A DNA stretch of 64,000 nucleotides from Leisingera caerulea DSM 24564 (GCF_000473325.1 NZ_AXBI01000020.1:186001-250000); one strand, 5' to 3'; counted from the stretch's first letter, positions 32,907 through 42,867 are shown. Numbers and translations: made by a program. Notes: generated by a model not told the origin, from the sequence alone.

Positions 32907-33883
32907 AGACCAAACCGCACCCCCTCACCCCTGAGGCGCAGATCCGCACGGCCAGGTCCGCCTATATCGGCACCCTCCCCGAAGGCGCCATTGAAACCCA
33001 ATCCATGGTCCAGATCAGCAACCGGTTCACCCTGCGGATCACGGAACTGCTCAGTGTCGAATGCGCCTACGACATGAACCTGTTCGGGCAAACCTTTCAG
33101 GACGCCCCGGACTATCAGCCAGCACCGGACATCCGCTATGTGACGGTTCGTGCCTCTCTTGATGCTGCGCACCGCGGCCAGGAGGCTGTAACGCTCCATA
33201 TCCCGGACTGGAATGCTGCTTGCGGCGAAGTGCGCCCGGATCTGAACGAAATCACCCGCCGCCTGGCGCACCGTGCGGCATGCCCGGAAACGGAGTTCCC
33301 TATCGCGGAACATGCCACGGCCGGTGACAACGACAACCACCGCGAGGTCCGCCACGCCATCCACCAGCGCAGGAGCGAGGCAATCGGCTGGCTTCTCGAG
33401 CAGGTCAAGGACGGCAGGGTCGCCATTGATCCGGCCATGATCCGGGTGGAGCTGGATAGCAGCATCTTTGATGGGCATGGGACGCTGCTCGCCTGCCGGC
33501 TGCGGCTGGACCAAGACGATCTGCAGGCTTTTGCGCAAGATCATGGCGAGGACTGTCTGCTTCGCGCGCTGACCAGCGGCAGCCTTTACATGAACGGAGA
33601 CGCCCTGATGAGCGGCGCCCGCTATTCGGAAGCAAAAGCGCTGAAGATCTGCGATCGCGTCATGGGCCGGGAAACCGCCAAGTTTGGCTTCAGGCCGATG
33701 GTCGCCTGGAGCCCGGCCGCCTTTGAAGCCACAATCAGCCCGCATGTGGCGAACGAGCCTTTTGCAGCGTGCCCGGAACTGATCCACGGCAGGAAGCCCG
33801 GCCTGCTGATGCTGGAGACGTTGATGGATCTTCAGCTCCCTGCTGCGTCCTGCGCCGAGGCCGGCGGCGCGGAGTTCGACTGA
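32903..33883 (+). CDS. Unknown protein
   Basis: A 326-aa soluble protein in the Acb1-like operon, one base before the exonuclease gene. No recognised domain. The region LYMNGDALMSGARYSEAKAL is the most motif-like part. Confidence 0.55.
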   Translation: MKTKPHPLTPEAQIRTARSAYIGTLPEGAIETQSMVQISNRFTLRITELLSVECAYDMNLFGQTFQDAPDYQPAPDIRYVTVRASLDAAHRGQEAVTLHIPDWNAACGEVRPDLNEITRRLAHRAACPETEFPIAEHATAGDNDNHREVRHAIHQRRSEAIGWLLEQVKDGRVAIDPAMIRVELDSSIFDGHGTLLACRLRLDQDDLQAFAQDHGEDCLLRALTSGSLYMNGDALMSGARYSEAKALKICDRVMGRETAKFGFRPMVAWSPAAFEATISPHVANEPFAACPELIHGRKPGLLMLETLMDLQLPAASCAEAGGAEFD

Positions 33884-33884
33884 G

Positions 33885-34493
33885 ATGCGCGCAACAAAGC
33901 AGGAACGGCGCCGCCACAAGCTCGAACAGCTCATTCCTCATCTGGCCCTGCTGGACATCGAGGCCTCCGATGGCGGGCCGGAGGCTTGGCCGGTCGAAAT
34001 CGGCTGCGCGGCGATCGTTCGCTCCCCCGACGGCGGAGGCGGCTATGAGGCCCTCGCCCACGGGAGCCTGATCCGGCCGCATAAGAGCTGGGACCAGTCG
34101 ATCTGGAGCCCCTATGCGCAGGCCGTCCACGGCATTGCACGGGAGAGCCTTGAAGATGCGCCATCAGCGCAGTCGGTGGCCCGCAGCATGCTGGAGATCC
34201 TCAGCGTGCCAGGCACCGTCGTGGCCAGTGACAGCCCGCGCAACGATCAGCCCTGGCTCGACCGCCTGATGGCCACGTGCGGTGCCGCGGGCCAGATCCG
34301 GATCATCTCGATCTGGGAAGCGCTCAACGGCCGGACAGAGCAGGAAAACATCGCCCGGATGAAGGATTGGCTCAAAGCCAATAAGGGCCCGCACCGGGCC
34401 GCCGCGGACGCCAGGCGCCTGGCACAGGGGGTCATTGAATGCCACCTGCAGCCGGCAGCAGAAGCGGAGGGCCCAGGCATCTGCGGGCCCTGA
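33885..34493 (+). CDS. DEDD-type 3'-5' exonuclease (RNase T/DnaQ-like)
   Basis: A 202-aa exonuclease-fold protein. Motifs in order are LALLDIEAS (first Asp and Glu), AVHGIARESLEDAP (the H-G-I-x-x-x-x-L-x-x-A-P loop of DnaQ-like proteins), VVASDSPRNDQPWLDRL (second Asp) and HRAAADARRLA (His plus last Asp). So all DEDDh residues are present. It could process RNA or DNA 3' ends. It is the last gene of the Acb1-like operon. Confidence 0.75.
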   Translation: MRATKQERRRHKLEQLIPHLALLDIEASDGGPEAWPVEIGCAAIVRSPDGGGGYEALAHGSLIRPHKSWDQSIWSPYAQAVHGIARESLEDAPSAQSVARSMLEILSVPGTVVASDSPRNDQPWLDRLMATCGAAGQIRIISIWEALNGRTEQENIARMKDWLKANKGPHRAAADARRLAQGVIECHLQPAAEAEGPGICGP

Positions 34494-34507
34494 TCACGCT
34501 CGAGCCT

Positions 34508-34768
34508 TCAGCCCTGCCCTTTCCGCGTCTTGGCAAGATGCGCTTCCTTGCTCCGTTGATAGGATGGGGCCGCAAGCGGATGATCCGGCGAAAGCCTCCA
34601 GCGCGCCCGGTAGGCGGCCTCATCAAGGCCATGCTCCATCTTGAGGTGGCGCTTGAGCAGAACCTTTGCTTCGCCGCATTCCAGGCACACGACCACGTTG
34701 TCACGGACGCTTTCCTCAATGGGGACAGCGGGGAACCAGGGGCTTAGATTGTGGGTCTTTTGGGTCAT
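34508..34768 (-). CDS. MucR/Ros-type zinc-finger regulator
   Basis: An 86-aa transcription factor of the alphaproteobacterial Ros/MucR family. It has VVCLECGEAKVLLKRHLKME with the Cys2-His2 finger (last His in MEHGL), AYRARWRLSPDHPLAAPSYQ and a basic tail. Such proteins silence genes by binding AT-rich DNA and often control exopolysaccharide, motility or plasmid functions. It is convergent with the exonuclease operon. Confidence 0.88.
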   Translation of the reverse strand: MTQKTHNLSPWFPAVPIEESVRDNVVVCLECGEAKVLLKRHLKMEHGLDEAAYRARWRLSPDHPLAAPSYQRSKEAHLAKTRKGQG

Positions 34769-35033
34769 TCCGGGAGCCTTTCAAAGCAGTTCCCCGGCAG
34801 GTAACTTTGACATCCCATAGCTGTCAACGGGCGGCCAAGCGATCTCAAATCTGCATATTTTTCAGCATTTTGGCGGCTATTCTTGCTATATACCCAATTA
34901 CCAAGAACAGCCTCGCGGAAGACAAGAACAGCATCGGCTCACCACAAGAATAGAGGCCCGGCTATCCTTGCGGCGCGCTCGGGTGCGAAATCTTTCGGAC
35001 GTTGCGTCACTTTCCACCTGAAATACACCCGCC
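34769..35033. other. Intergenic region, nothing certain
   Basis: An open frame near 34850-34951 encodes a hydrophobic segment (FFSILAAILAIYPI) followed by a polar tail, but no ATG or GTG start was found. I see no other feature. Confidence 0.4.
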
Positions 35034-35561
35034 CTACTTCAGCCAGGTATCAATGCCGTGGAAACTGCAGCCATAGGAAAAGTCCCTCCCGGTTGCCTCC
35101 TGGAAAACAACCCTTTCAACTTCCGTCGAAGCTGCCGCAGACAAGGCGCTCTGCCACGTGATCATTTCTGCCAATAGCGGATCGAAGAACTCATCCAGGA
35201 AATCGGGGGTCGCACGCACATGGATCGTTGTCCGTTTCTCTCCCTTGTACCGCAGCATCTCCAAATCCAGAATGCGCCCCAGCCGAAGCGCCATCTCTCT
35301 CTGAGAGGACGTATCGAATGAAAGCTTCTGCGGTTCCGCTGCAGTGTTTTGTGCTTTGGCCCTCTTTGCCGCCTGAATAGCTGAGGATGTCAGTTTCCGA
35401 AGCTCTGCGGTTTCAGACTTGAAGCTGCTCAGCATTGCCGAAAGCCCAAGACCGATTTCCGGTCTTGTTTCAGCTGCTGAAGGGGAAGGGTGAGGCTCGT
35501 TATTCTGCCTCGCGGCTGCTTTGCTTCTTCGGCGTTGCTCGCCTTTACTAACCCTGGTCAT
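35034..35561 (-). CDS. Unknown protein
   Basis: A 175-aa protein with a very basic, Ala/Arg/Lys-rich N-terminus (MTRVSKGEQRRRSKAAARQN) that may contact nucleic acid. The C-terminal domain contains TTIHVRATPDFLDEFFDPLL. No family was recognised. Confidence 0.55.
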   Translation of the reverse strand: MTRVSKGEQRRRSKAAARQNNEPHPSPSAAETRPEIGLGLSAMLSSFKSETAELRKLTSSAIQAAKRAKAQNTAAEPQKLSFDTSSQREMALRLGRILDLEMLRYKGEKRTTIHVRATPDFLDEFFDPLLAEMITWQSALSAAASTEVERVVFQEATGRDFSYGCSFHGIDTWLK

Positions 35562-35629
35562 TCTAGGTCCTGAATCCAGTTATTTCGCTTTGCTGATCCG
35601 TTATGGATGAATGAGAGGCACAGGTCTAC

Positions 35630-38140
35630 TCAGGCGGACTTCCACACCTCGTCAAAAGCCCCTTCCAGATTCACGCCCAACCGTGCGGCGCTTTCGAGGA
35701 CGCTCGTCCTGAGCGGCTCATTGCGCTGCAACAGCCGCTGGAAACGGACCTCTTCAAGCTCGAACACGGTGCCATGTGTGAGGGCTCGGATTTCCGCCCG
35801 CCGCGGCGCCCTGGCGAGCAAGGAGATATGGCCGAACAGGTCCCCCTGCCCAAGGCGGTAATCACCGGTCTTGCCGGACACCTCCACCGCCCCGGATCCG
35901 ATCAGGAACACTTTCGCAGGCGCGCCGTCCTTGGCTTGCAGAACCTCCCCCGGCTCGACGTGGCGCACATGCAGAGCGCGTGAAAGGCGTTTGATCTCCG
36001 CGTCGTCCATGTCCCGGAAGATCTCCAGACGGCGCAGGAGAGCGCCCTTCTGGATTCCCATGTCCAGCCTGGGGCGGCGGCTGAGCGCCTTACGGTCCCG
36101 GGCGATCCGCTCCGTCAGGGTTTTGTGGACCTCCGGAACAATCAGGCTGTCAGCGAGCAGCGTTTCATACTCCTTTTCCTCCAGCCGCAATGCCATCCGC
36201 CGGACCCACCGGCGGCCGACGTCCTCGGCATATTGCGGATACTGCAGGCTCAGCCCTTCCAGAAGCGCATTCACCTTCTCCTGCCTCTGAGACAGGATCT
36301 CATGCAGGATTTCAGTGACCCGCTTTCCATGGATGCGCCGGATGCGCCCGTCCACAAAGCGGTGCAGATCCTCCAGGATCACACGCTGCGCGATCAGGAC
36401 CTCGATGCGCTCCGCGGTGATGGCGGCCAGCATGCCGGAGAGCCGCAACCGCCGGTGCAGGAATGCAGCAAGCCGCAGGCGCCGCCCGTCCCCCAGCGAA
36501 ATCCGCGCCGCTGCGCGATACCCCGGCCGGCCGCCGGTACGCGTCATTTCGATGATGCGCGCGCAATCCTGCGTGAGCCGCATTTGCAGCTCAGAACCAA
36601 TGCGCCCATCTCTGACGCCTTCAGCGACAAGATCCCGCTCATGCCCCGCCAGGGCGATCAGCCCGAGTGCAATCCGTTCGCGGTCGAGCACCTTGTTGGC
36701 CTCCTCCGCGCGCTCAACGGCAGCTTGGGTCAGCTCCCCAAGCCGCTTGGCCTCGGAGCGGATGATTTCGTGATCGACGCCGCGATCCCGCACCTCGTTG
36801 GACACCTCCTCGCGGACATCCTGCAGCGCAACCGCGATGACCTGATCCGAGAGGGCTTGATCGATTGGTTGAAGCCGGTCGAGCCCCAGGCCGCGGATCA
36901 AAGGCCGCAGGGTCAGCCCCTGGATCAGAAAAACCGAGAGGACGTAGCCGGTGGCCACGATGCCGGCCATCCGCTTGATCTCCGCCGGGACCGCAATCGC
37001 CTCGGTCACAGCCAGCGCCAGCGCCAGCGTCACCGCTCCGCGCAGCCCGCCCCAAAGAATTGTCACCCGGTACGGCGCGGGGATGGGCGGGGAAAGCTTT
37101 GCTGCTGTCAGAACCGGCAGCACGCCCCACAATACGGCCGCACGGGAGACAAGCGCCGCCAGCATGGCAGCGCCAATCAGGCAGATGTCCGTCCAGACGG
37201 CCGTCTCCAGCAGCCTGGGGATCAAGAGCGCCGCCAAAAGGAAAATCAGCGCCCCTGCCCAGTGAGCCATCAGGGACCAGGCATCCGTGATCTGCCTCCA
37301 CACCGCCGGCGCAATGCGCCGCTGCCCCATCAGGTTCAGCACCAGGCCGGATGCAAATGCCGCTATCACGCCGGAGTATCCAATGGCTTCCGCCAGCAGG
37401 AATGCGGTGAACGGGATGGCCACGGACATGCTGATCTGGGCGGTCGGCCAGCCGGACATCCAAGCCATTACCGGCACGACAAGACGCGCCACCGCCCAGC
37501 CGCAAGCAAGGCCGCCGAACATCATCAAGGGAACTTGGACCGCGACTTCCAGCGGCTCTGGGTTGGGAACGCCCGCGGTCACAAAGGCCAGAAAGAACGA
37601 GAAGAGCGCGATCGCGGTCGCATCGTTGAGCAGCGACTCCCCCTGGATGATGCGGACCAGCCGTGGCGGCGCCGAGATCGAGCGGAAAATGTCGATCACC
37701 GCGCTAGGGTCGGTCGTCGAGATGATGGCCCCGATCAGCAGGCAGCCATAGATGCCGATACTGCTGAAAGGCGTCAGCGCCACGCCCACGGTCAGAGTGG
37801 CCAGGATGACCGCCAGGATCGCCATCACCATGATTGGCAGGCTGTCCTCAAGCATCCGGCGGATATCAAGGCTGAGCGCCGCCTGGAAAATCAGCACCGG
37901 CAAGAAGACGGACAGGAAGAGGTTCGAAGGAATGCGCAGCTCCAGCACCCGCCGGAGCTCCCACTCCATGAGCGCCGCAGCCGGGCTTTGCTGCACAGCA
38001 AGAGCCCCCAAACCGAGACCGGCGCCCATCATGCACAGCACAATCGCCAATGGCAGACGCAGCCGCGCCGCCAGAGGTTCAGCGGCCGAAATTGCAAAGA
38101 AGAGACCCGCAACCAGCCCGATAAGGATTGTCATGTCCAT
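35630..38140 (-). CDS. CPA1 Na+/H+ antiporter fused to a cyclic-nucleotide-binding domain
   Basis: An 836-aa inner-membrane protein. About 12 helices form the N-terminal exchanger (residues 1-420), with GAIISTTDPSAVIDIF, IIQGESLLNDATAIALF and ILWGGLRGAVTLALALAV marking the CPA1/NhaP transport core including the ND pair. A long cytoplasmic helical linker follows. A C-terminal cNMP-binding domain (about 700-820) contains EPGEVLQAKDGAPAKVFLIG and GQGDLFGHISLLARAPR. This is the layout of sperm-type NHE-like bacterial exchangers, gated by cyclic nucleotides or similar ligands. A membrane protein gene lies 7 bp upstream in the same operon. Confidence 0.85.
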   Translation of the reverse strand: MDMTILIGLVAGLFFAISAAEPLAARLRLPLAIVLCMMGAGLGLGALAVQQSPAAALMEWELRRVLELRIPSNLFLSVFLPVLIFQAALSLDIRRMLEDSLPIMVMAILAVILATLTVGVALTPFSSIGIYGCLLIGAIISTTDPSAVIDIFRSISAPPRLVRIIQGESLLNDATAIALFSFFLAFVTAGVPNPEPLEVAVQVPLMMFGGLACGWAVARLVVPVMAWMSGWPTAQISMSVAIPFTAFLLAEAIGYSGVIAAFASGLVLNLMGQRRIAPAVWRQITDAWSLMAHWAGALIFLLAALLIPRLLETAVWTDICLIGAAMLAALVSRAAVLWGVLPVLTAAKLSPPIPAPYRVTILWGGLRGAVTLALALAVTEAIAVPAEIKRMAGIVATGYVLSVFLIQGLTLRPLIRGLGLDRLQPIDQALSDQVIAVALQDVREEVSNEVRDRGVDHEIIRSEAKRLGELTQAAVERAEEANKVLDRERIALGLIALAGHERDLVAEGVRDGRIGSELQMRLTQDCARIIEMTRTGGRPGYRAAARISLGDGRRLRLAAFLHRRLRLSGMLAAITAERIEVLIAQRVILEDLHRFVDGRIRRIHGKRVTEILHEILSQRQEKVNALLEGLSLQYPQYAEDVGRRWVRRMALRLEEKEYETLLADSLIVPEVHKTLTERIARDRKALSRRPRLDMGIQKGALLRRLEIFRDMDDAEIKRLSRALHVRHVEPGEVLQAKDGAPAKVFLIGSGAVEVSGKTGDYRLGQGDLFGHISLLARAPRRAEIRALTHGTVFELEEVRFQRLLQRNEPLRTSVLESAARLGVNLEGAFDEVWKSA

Positions 38141-38147
38141 GAAGAGT

Positions 38148-38828
38148 TCAGCCTTTGCCCGTCAGCGTCCGCAACCAGGTAATCAATGCCCCCGAAAAGA
38201 AGGACAGAAGTGCCAAGATCACCAGACCGGAAAGAAGGGAAGTCGAAAATGAACCGATGATGATCGGGAGCACCGTTACGATGAAAAAAGCGCCCGCCAG
38301 AGCCGGGATTGCCATCGGCCTGACCCCTGGGAGAACGCAAGCCAGCGCAATGACCGGATAGATGAACAGTCCCCGGCTGTCCTCTTGCCAGTAGAAGAAC
38401 GCGAGCTTCAGTTTTCGCATGAAGTTCCCTTCGATGAAAAACTGCGTGATGCCCTCGATGTCAAAAGGCAAAAGGGCCCGGTGAACGGCGTGAAACGAGG
38501 GCACAACCCCCATCCGGAGATTGATCACCTCCTGCGATGGCGCAAAAAGGGCAAAGGTCTCCAGGATTTGACCGCCCAGGAAAAACGCCGCCGCCGCGGC
38601 GCCCGCAGCAAAGCTGACAATCTGGGTATTTTCTCCTTGCCGCCAGGATCGCATGATCCGGCGGCTCGCCGCACCGAGGAATGCCCCGGTGACGAAGAGG
38701 AGGAACAGGTACAAAGGCAGAATGGCCCAGTACCCTTCCGGCATCCCGATCTGGACCAGCTTCTTTTGAAGCGTGACATCCGGCATCGGCTGGAAGAGGA
38801 CCAGGAACCAATCAGTGAAGTTCAGCAT
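38148..38828 (-). CDS. Unknown multi-pass membrane protein
   Basis: A 226-aa protein with about six membrane segments (WAILPLYLFLLFVTGAFLGA; FFIVTVLPIIIGSFSTSLLS and others). It directly precedes the antiporter gene and may be its partner. A TGCGAAAA motif lies 48 bp upstream of the start. Confidence 0.65.
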   Translation of the reverse strand: MLNFTDWFLVLFQPMPDVTLQKKLVQIGMPEGYWAILPLYLFLLFVTGAFLGAASRRIMRSWRQGENTQIVSFAAGAAAAAFFLGGQILETFALFAPSQEVINLRMGVVPSFHAVHRALLPFDIEGITQFFIEGNFMRKLKLAFFYWQEDSRGLFIYPVIALACVLPGVRPMAIPALAGAFFIVTVLPIIIGSFSTSLLSGLVILALLSFFSGALITWLRTLTGKG

Positions 38829-38943
38829 CGCTACGGCCCCGGCAGTAAATAATCACGAGGGCATCATAGATTTGTTTTTCGCATCGCGCTATCGGCGAAT
38901 GTATGAACTCCAATAATTTTTCTTAGGGCGATGAGGCCCGCGC

Positions 38944-39390
38944 TTACAGCTGCATGCCTTCATCTTCCATGAGCGAGGAGACGTCAAAAGAGGCAGTCTG
39001 ACTGCAGATCTCTTCGCCATGGGCGACCCAGAAAGATGCCATGAAACGGACCGCTTCCATGCGGTTCACGCTTTCCCCGGTGTCTTGATCCAGGATCACC
39101 TCATCATCGAATGCATCACGCGCTTCAACGAAGGCCTTTCGCAGCACAAGGCCCATGCTGGGGCCATTGCCCTCATCGACAGGGAGCCTGGTCGCCTCAC
39201 CCATCGGATAAGCGCCTTCGAAAGGCAGGCTGGCACTCAATTCAGGACGATCATACCTTTCCGCAAGGTCTTCCCAGTTGTTGGCCCAGAAGTCCTCGGC
39301 CTCCGTAACCGCCCGGAGATCAAAGTGATCTTCGATCTGCGCCTCGCCAACCATCTGCATGATCGCCTCAAAGGCATTTACAAGTCTCAT
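38944..39390 (-). CDS. Unknown protein
   Basis: A 148-aa acidic soluble protein with AGGAG before the ATG. It follows 39416-40192 closely in a two-gene unit. No domain was recognised. Confidence 0.6.
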   Translation of the reverse strand: MRLVNAFEAIMQMVGEAQIEDHFDLRAVTEAEDFWANNWEDLAERYDRPELSASLPFEGAYPMGEATRLPVDEGNGPSMGLVLRKAFVEARDAFDDEVILDQDTGESVNRMEAVRFMASFWVAHGEEICSQTASFDVSSLMEDEGMQL

Positions 39391-39415
39391 GGTGCTCTCC
39401 TGATCCGCTCCACGC

Positions 39416-40192
39416 TCAGATTTTCACATTCTCCTGAAAATGTGCAGCATACTTGTCCAGCAGCTTGACGCCCGCATGCTTGTCTGGAGCGAATTCCGGG
39501 AAGGTTTCGCTGAAGCTGCGCACTTCGCCCTCCTCATCTTCAATCTCAAAGAGATGCGCGCGTTCGGGGAAGAGGACACCATAGTCGGCAACGCCGGCTT
39601 CAGCATTGCGCGGCTGATCCCACCAGATCCCCATTACGAAGGGCCTCTTCGGCAGCACCACCTCCCTCGCGTACAGCAAAACCGCCGCATCAAACCACTG
39701 CAGCGGATCTGGCCAGTTCTGGACGCCGCCGAGCCGCGCCATCGCCCGGCGCGTGAGCACAAAGCTGTCTTCACAGTCGGTTGCTCCGGCGCCATCCATT
39801 GCGGCTGCAATTTCCTGCTCCAGCGTCCGGCCCGCCTTCGCTGCCGCTTCAGCCCGGTTCAGGGATTTGAACTCGGAAAAGTCCCCGGCGTCTTCGTCGT
39901 ACCAAGTGACCGACCAGACTTGCGCAGGCTCCATGTACCGTTTCATCTGCATCCAGGCCGTGAGCTCGTCGATATCACTTCCATTGAAGCTCATGACATC
40001 GATCCACTCGGCCGGAGCGAATTCCAGAGCGTATTCCGGCCCGTTCAGGCCTTTGATCGAACGCCACAGTTCCGGACATGTCGACACCGCGACACCAGGC
40101 CCATCCACGGATGGCTTCCGCTCATCACTGCCCCTCGCCAGATGGCCGATATGGCTGACGATGGGGATTTTCCTGGTCGTGATATAGGGCAT
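39416..40192 (-). CDS. Unknown protein
   Basis: A 258-aa Trp-rich soluble protein (WSVTWYDEDAGDFSEF; GIWWDQPRN) starting MPYITTRKIPIVSHIGHLAR, with AAGGAG upstream. A TGCGAAAA motif lies about 20 bp before the start. No domain was recognised. Confidence 0.6.
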   Translation of the reverse strand: MPYITTRKIPIVSHIGHLARGSDERKPSVDGPGVAVSTCPELWRSIKGLNGPEYALEFAPAEWIDVMSFNGSDIDELTAWMQMKRYMEPAQVWSVTWYDEDAGDFSEFKSLNRAEAAAKAGRTLEQEIAAAMDGAGATDCEDSFVLTRRAMARLGGVQNWPDPLQWFDAAVLLYAREVVLPKRPFVMGIWWDQPRNAEAGVADYGVLFPERAHLFEIEDEEGEVRSFSETFPEFAPDKHAGVKLLDKYAAHFQENVKI

Positions 40193-40309
40193 GGAAAACT
40201 CCTTACGGTAATATTTTCGCATATCCTTACCATGCAGAAAGCAGCTTCTCTATCTATTTTTTCGCCGACGCGCCGTAGCTTTCCCCAAGGCAGACAGGAG
40301 CTGAACGAC

Positions 40310-41203
40310 ATGGACATTCCTCAGGGGCGCAATCCTGATGCGGTGATGGCCGCATTGGCTGAATGCAGCACATTCGATGACATTCGCCAGCGCGGAATCC
40401 TCTTCCATGGCACATGTGAGGCGATCGAAGGCCCACTCCAGGGTGGAGACTACGACAATGTGTTCTGGATGGCAGAGACCCCGTCCGTTGCCCAATCCTA
40501 CATCCCCGCATCCGGCGTGACCGCGTGGATCTCCGCCCCGCGCGCCTATGAACGGGATGATCATCTGCGTCCCATCCGCGGCGTCAGCCATGCCATGAAA
40601 TGGGCCCTTGAACGGTCAGGCGCGAAACTGGAAGACATGGATGTGACATGGGACGGCCAGCGTGCGCATTCCTGGCGCATTCTGCCCGGCTGGCCCACTG
40701 AGGGCGACTACGAAGATCACCTCATTGCACTGGGGTACACTTCCAATGAATGCGGGATCTACGAGGTCTCGGAAACCTATGGCAGCAATGGTCCGGAAAT
40801 TATGCCGGCGGATTGGAAAATGCCCGGGCTATTGATCATTGCCCTCGCGGAAGACCTCCAGGTGGAAACACCGGATTGGTCGGAAGGGGCATTCAGTTAC
40901 GCGCCGCATAATCGTGTGGCCGACTTCGAACGTTTTGCGCGTAAGGGTTATGAGGCATTCCGAATGCAGGACATGCTTCAATCCAAATTCCACGGCAACG
41001 TTGGACACACGGCAATCGGCATTCTGCCGGCAGGGATCGAGAAACTGTCCTGGATGGCGATCCCGGCAACAAGGCATGATCACCCCGGCGCTTCAGCTTT
41101 CCAAAGTCCTGAGACTGCGGACTTCATGAAGTTTGCCCGGGAAGCCCTGCCGGAGTGGGGAATGTCGGCCTCACCCCAGCATCGAGAACCAGCGTTCAGT
41201 TGA
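40310..41203 (+). CDS. Unknown protein, C-terminus replaced at a cassette boundary
   Basis: A 297-aa protein starting MDIPQGRNPDAVMAALAECS, with GGAG upstream. RGILFHGTCEAIEGPLQGGD followed by VFWMAETPSVAQSYI has the shape of an ADP-ribosyltransferase-like N-terminus (F-H-G-T ... W-x-A ... A-x-x-Y); this is an inference. The last about 8 codons lie in sequence shared with the downstream flank of the H-NS gene at 44643-44663. The original C-terminus was therefore probably cut off when the 41.2-44.6 kb cassette arrived. Confidence 0.55.
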   Translation: MDIPQGRNPDAVMAALAECSTFDDIRQRGILFHGTCEAIEGPLQGGDYDNVFWMAETPSVAQSYIPASGVTAWISAPRAYERDDHLRPIRGVSHAMKWALERSGAKLEDMDVTWDGQRAHSWRILPGWPTEGDYEDHLIALGYTSNECGIYEVSETYGSNGPEIMPADWKMPGLLIIALAEDLQVETPDWSEGAFSYAPHNRVADFERFARKGYEAFRMQDMLQSKFHGNVGHTAIGILPAGIEKLSWMAIPATRHDHPGASAFQSPETADFMKFAREALPEWGMSASPQHREPAFS

Positions 41204-41330
41204 GAACGAGCTGATCAGGCGTCTTTCCAGCTTTCAGAGCGCCCAGGAACCATTGCGGACGCGTCCGCTCAATGCCTCGGCTGCATTTTCATGTTTGAAG
41301 TATTTTGGGGCAACTTCGGGTTGGCTCTTC
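41196..41330 (-). pseudogene. Remnant of an H-NS family gene (C-terminal DNA-binding domain)
   Basis: Reading leftward, this segment encodes APKYFKHENAAEALSGRTRP followed by QWFLGALKAGKTPDQLVLN and a stop. It matches the C-terminus of the intact H-NS protein at 44664-44990 but has no N-terminal part or start. The last about 75 bp are about 95% identical to that gene, diverging further upstream, so it is a related paralogue fragment rather than a fresh copy. Confidence 0.8.
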
Positions 41331-41337
41331 CTGGCAC

Positions 41338-42867
41338 TCAAATACCGTTGCGCTGGAGTTCGAGGATCGCCGCAGCAAAGCTTGAGGCCTCAGGTCCGTC
41401 GGTAGCTGCCAAAGCGCTTGGCGGCGCCATTGCCTCCTGCAGGATACCCAATACCTCGCGCAGCGTCGTTAGTTCGTCTTCACCGCTACCGTGCGCGCCG
41501 TGACCTTCATGGCCACCGCCACTTCCTCCCGCTCCAGGCCAATCAAATGGGTCCGCCTTACGCACCCACGGCCCGGGTGCAAACCAGTCGAGACCCCGCA
41601 CCTTCTGAGCCTGCACCTCTCCTGGATGAATTGTTTCATGAGCTGCGAACCAGATGTCGATGCAGCCGTCCACCCATCCGTGGAGCTTCCAGAAGATCGG
41701 ATTCACGTGGCTGCTATGAAAGTCGCCGAGGTAGTCGTACTCGGGACGATTCCACTTCGCTGATATGTCAAACGCCGGTCGCACAGCCGGCTCGCCCGTC
41801 TCAGGATCGCGCGAGATGCTGGCCCAACGCATGTGCATCCAGTTGTGGACGGTGAATTCGATCAGATTGCCATAGGCGCCGAGTGTCTGGGAGGCGGCGA
41901 AGGCCGAGCTACGAAGCCGTGTTGCCAGCATACCGAGGTTTAACTGGAAACCAGTCCGCGTCTTGTTGAACAGAAGGAATTCGGAACCCCCAGTCTGCTG
42001 CATGAACTCTTCGGTGGCCGGTGGCACCATTATTCCTGAATTTTCAAGGTCAACCACAAAGTCAATGCTGCCGGTCTGTTGATTTGGCTCGGGTTTGTAA
42101 GAAATCTGCGGACCCAGCCCCGGCGGTATATCAACCCAAGGAGATGGTGCCGTCATGCCTGCGTCTTCGTAGACTTCTTTCAACATCCCCACCATGCGAC
42201 GGTGCATATACAGGAAATCCTCACCGGCACCGTTGGACAGGTCTAAGCCGCCGGCACGACGGAACGGTGGATCCTTGATCTCCCAGCCCTTGGCGGCGAG
42301 CCGCGCGCGCACTTCTGGGGTGACCCCCGGATTCCACCATACCTCTCGCAGCATGTGCCAGACGGTGTGCCGCAGACGATGGGTTTCATCCGCCAGCATT
42401 GCAACTGCCTCTGGGATTAGAGCTACTCCCTCGATCTCACGAGGCTCCACAAAATCGCGCTTAACAGCGATGAAGCTTGCCGTTGCGCCGGCGGTTGCCG
42501 TTCCGTGGTCAGCATCCCGCACTACTGTGCCGATCAGCGCAGGGCGTTGTGCGGGATTGGCGTTATCCCACTCGTGGCCAGTCCGGCAATGGTATGAGTA
42601 GCGGAAGCCGGCGACGCTTGTGTCAGCCCGACCAGCTCCTGAAAACGACAACTCTCCCCCTGGATCGGCTTGACCGGTGATGTCGAGAATTGCCTTCGCC
42701 GGAGCTGCCGGATCGGCCGGAAAGCGCAGTTGCCCAGTAATGGATCTATCGGGTTCGACACGCAGGAACAGCTCGCCCTCGGCCCAAAGAATCTCGTCAG
42801 GGCTACCTGTCGGCCGGTCCAGGAAGCTGCGGTAGGTGTACGTGCCGGTGAGGTGTTCAAAAGCCAT
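41338..42867 (-). CDS. Tyrosinase-like type 3 copper protein (PvdP-like)
   Basis: A 509-aa protein with two copper-binding His sets. The first is ETHRLRHTVWHMLREV (His163, 167, 171) plus LYMHRRMV (His222). The second is FTVHNWMHMRW (His341, 345) with HSSHVNPIFWKLHGWVDG (His384, 387, 396), the N-P-x-F-W-x-x-H-x-x-x-D signature of tyrosinases. The closest type I can recall is the siderophore-modifying PvdP class. The tail is Gly/His-rich (GGSGGGHEGHGAHGSGEDE) and may hold metal. No secretion signal is seen. It overlaps the metzincin gene by 11 bp. Confidence 0.7.
   Translation of the reverse strand: MAFEHLTGTYTYRSFLDRPTGSPDEILWAEGELFLRVEPDRSITGQLRFPADPAAPAKAILDITGQADPGGELSFSGAGRADTSVAGFRYSYHCRTGHEWDNANPAQRPALIGTVVRDADHGTATAGATASFIAVKRDFVEPREIEGVALIPEAVAMLADETHRLRHTVWHMLREVWWNPGVTPEVRARLAAKGWEIKDPPFRRAGGLDLSNGAGEDFLYMHRRMVGMLKEVYEDAGMTAPSPWVDIPPGLGPQISYKPEPNQQTGSIDFVVDLENSGIMVPPATEEFMQQTGGSEFLLFNKTRTGFQLNLGMLATRLRSSAFAASQTLGAYGNLIEFTVHNWMHMRWASISRDPETGEPAVRPAFDISAKWNRPEYDYLGDFHSSHVNPIFWKLHGWVDGCIDIWFAAHETIHPGEVQAQKVRGLDWFAPGPWVRKADPFDWPGAGGSGGGHEGHGAHGSGEDELTTLREVLGILQEAMAPPSALAATDGPEASSFAAAILELQRNGI

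Noticed and set aside
36125..38182. 685-aa plus-strand ORF
   Set aside because: It lies antisense to the CPA1 antiporter gene, is full of His/Gln/Arg as expected from a GC-rich shadow frame, and has no family match.
39440..40309. N-terminal extension of the 40310 gene
   Set aside because: The upstream half is antisense to 39416-40192; the ribosome site and sensible protein composition start at 40310.
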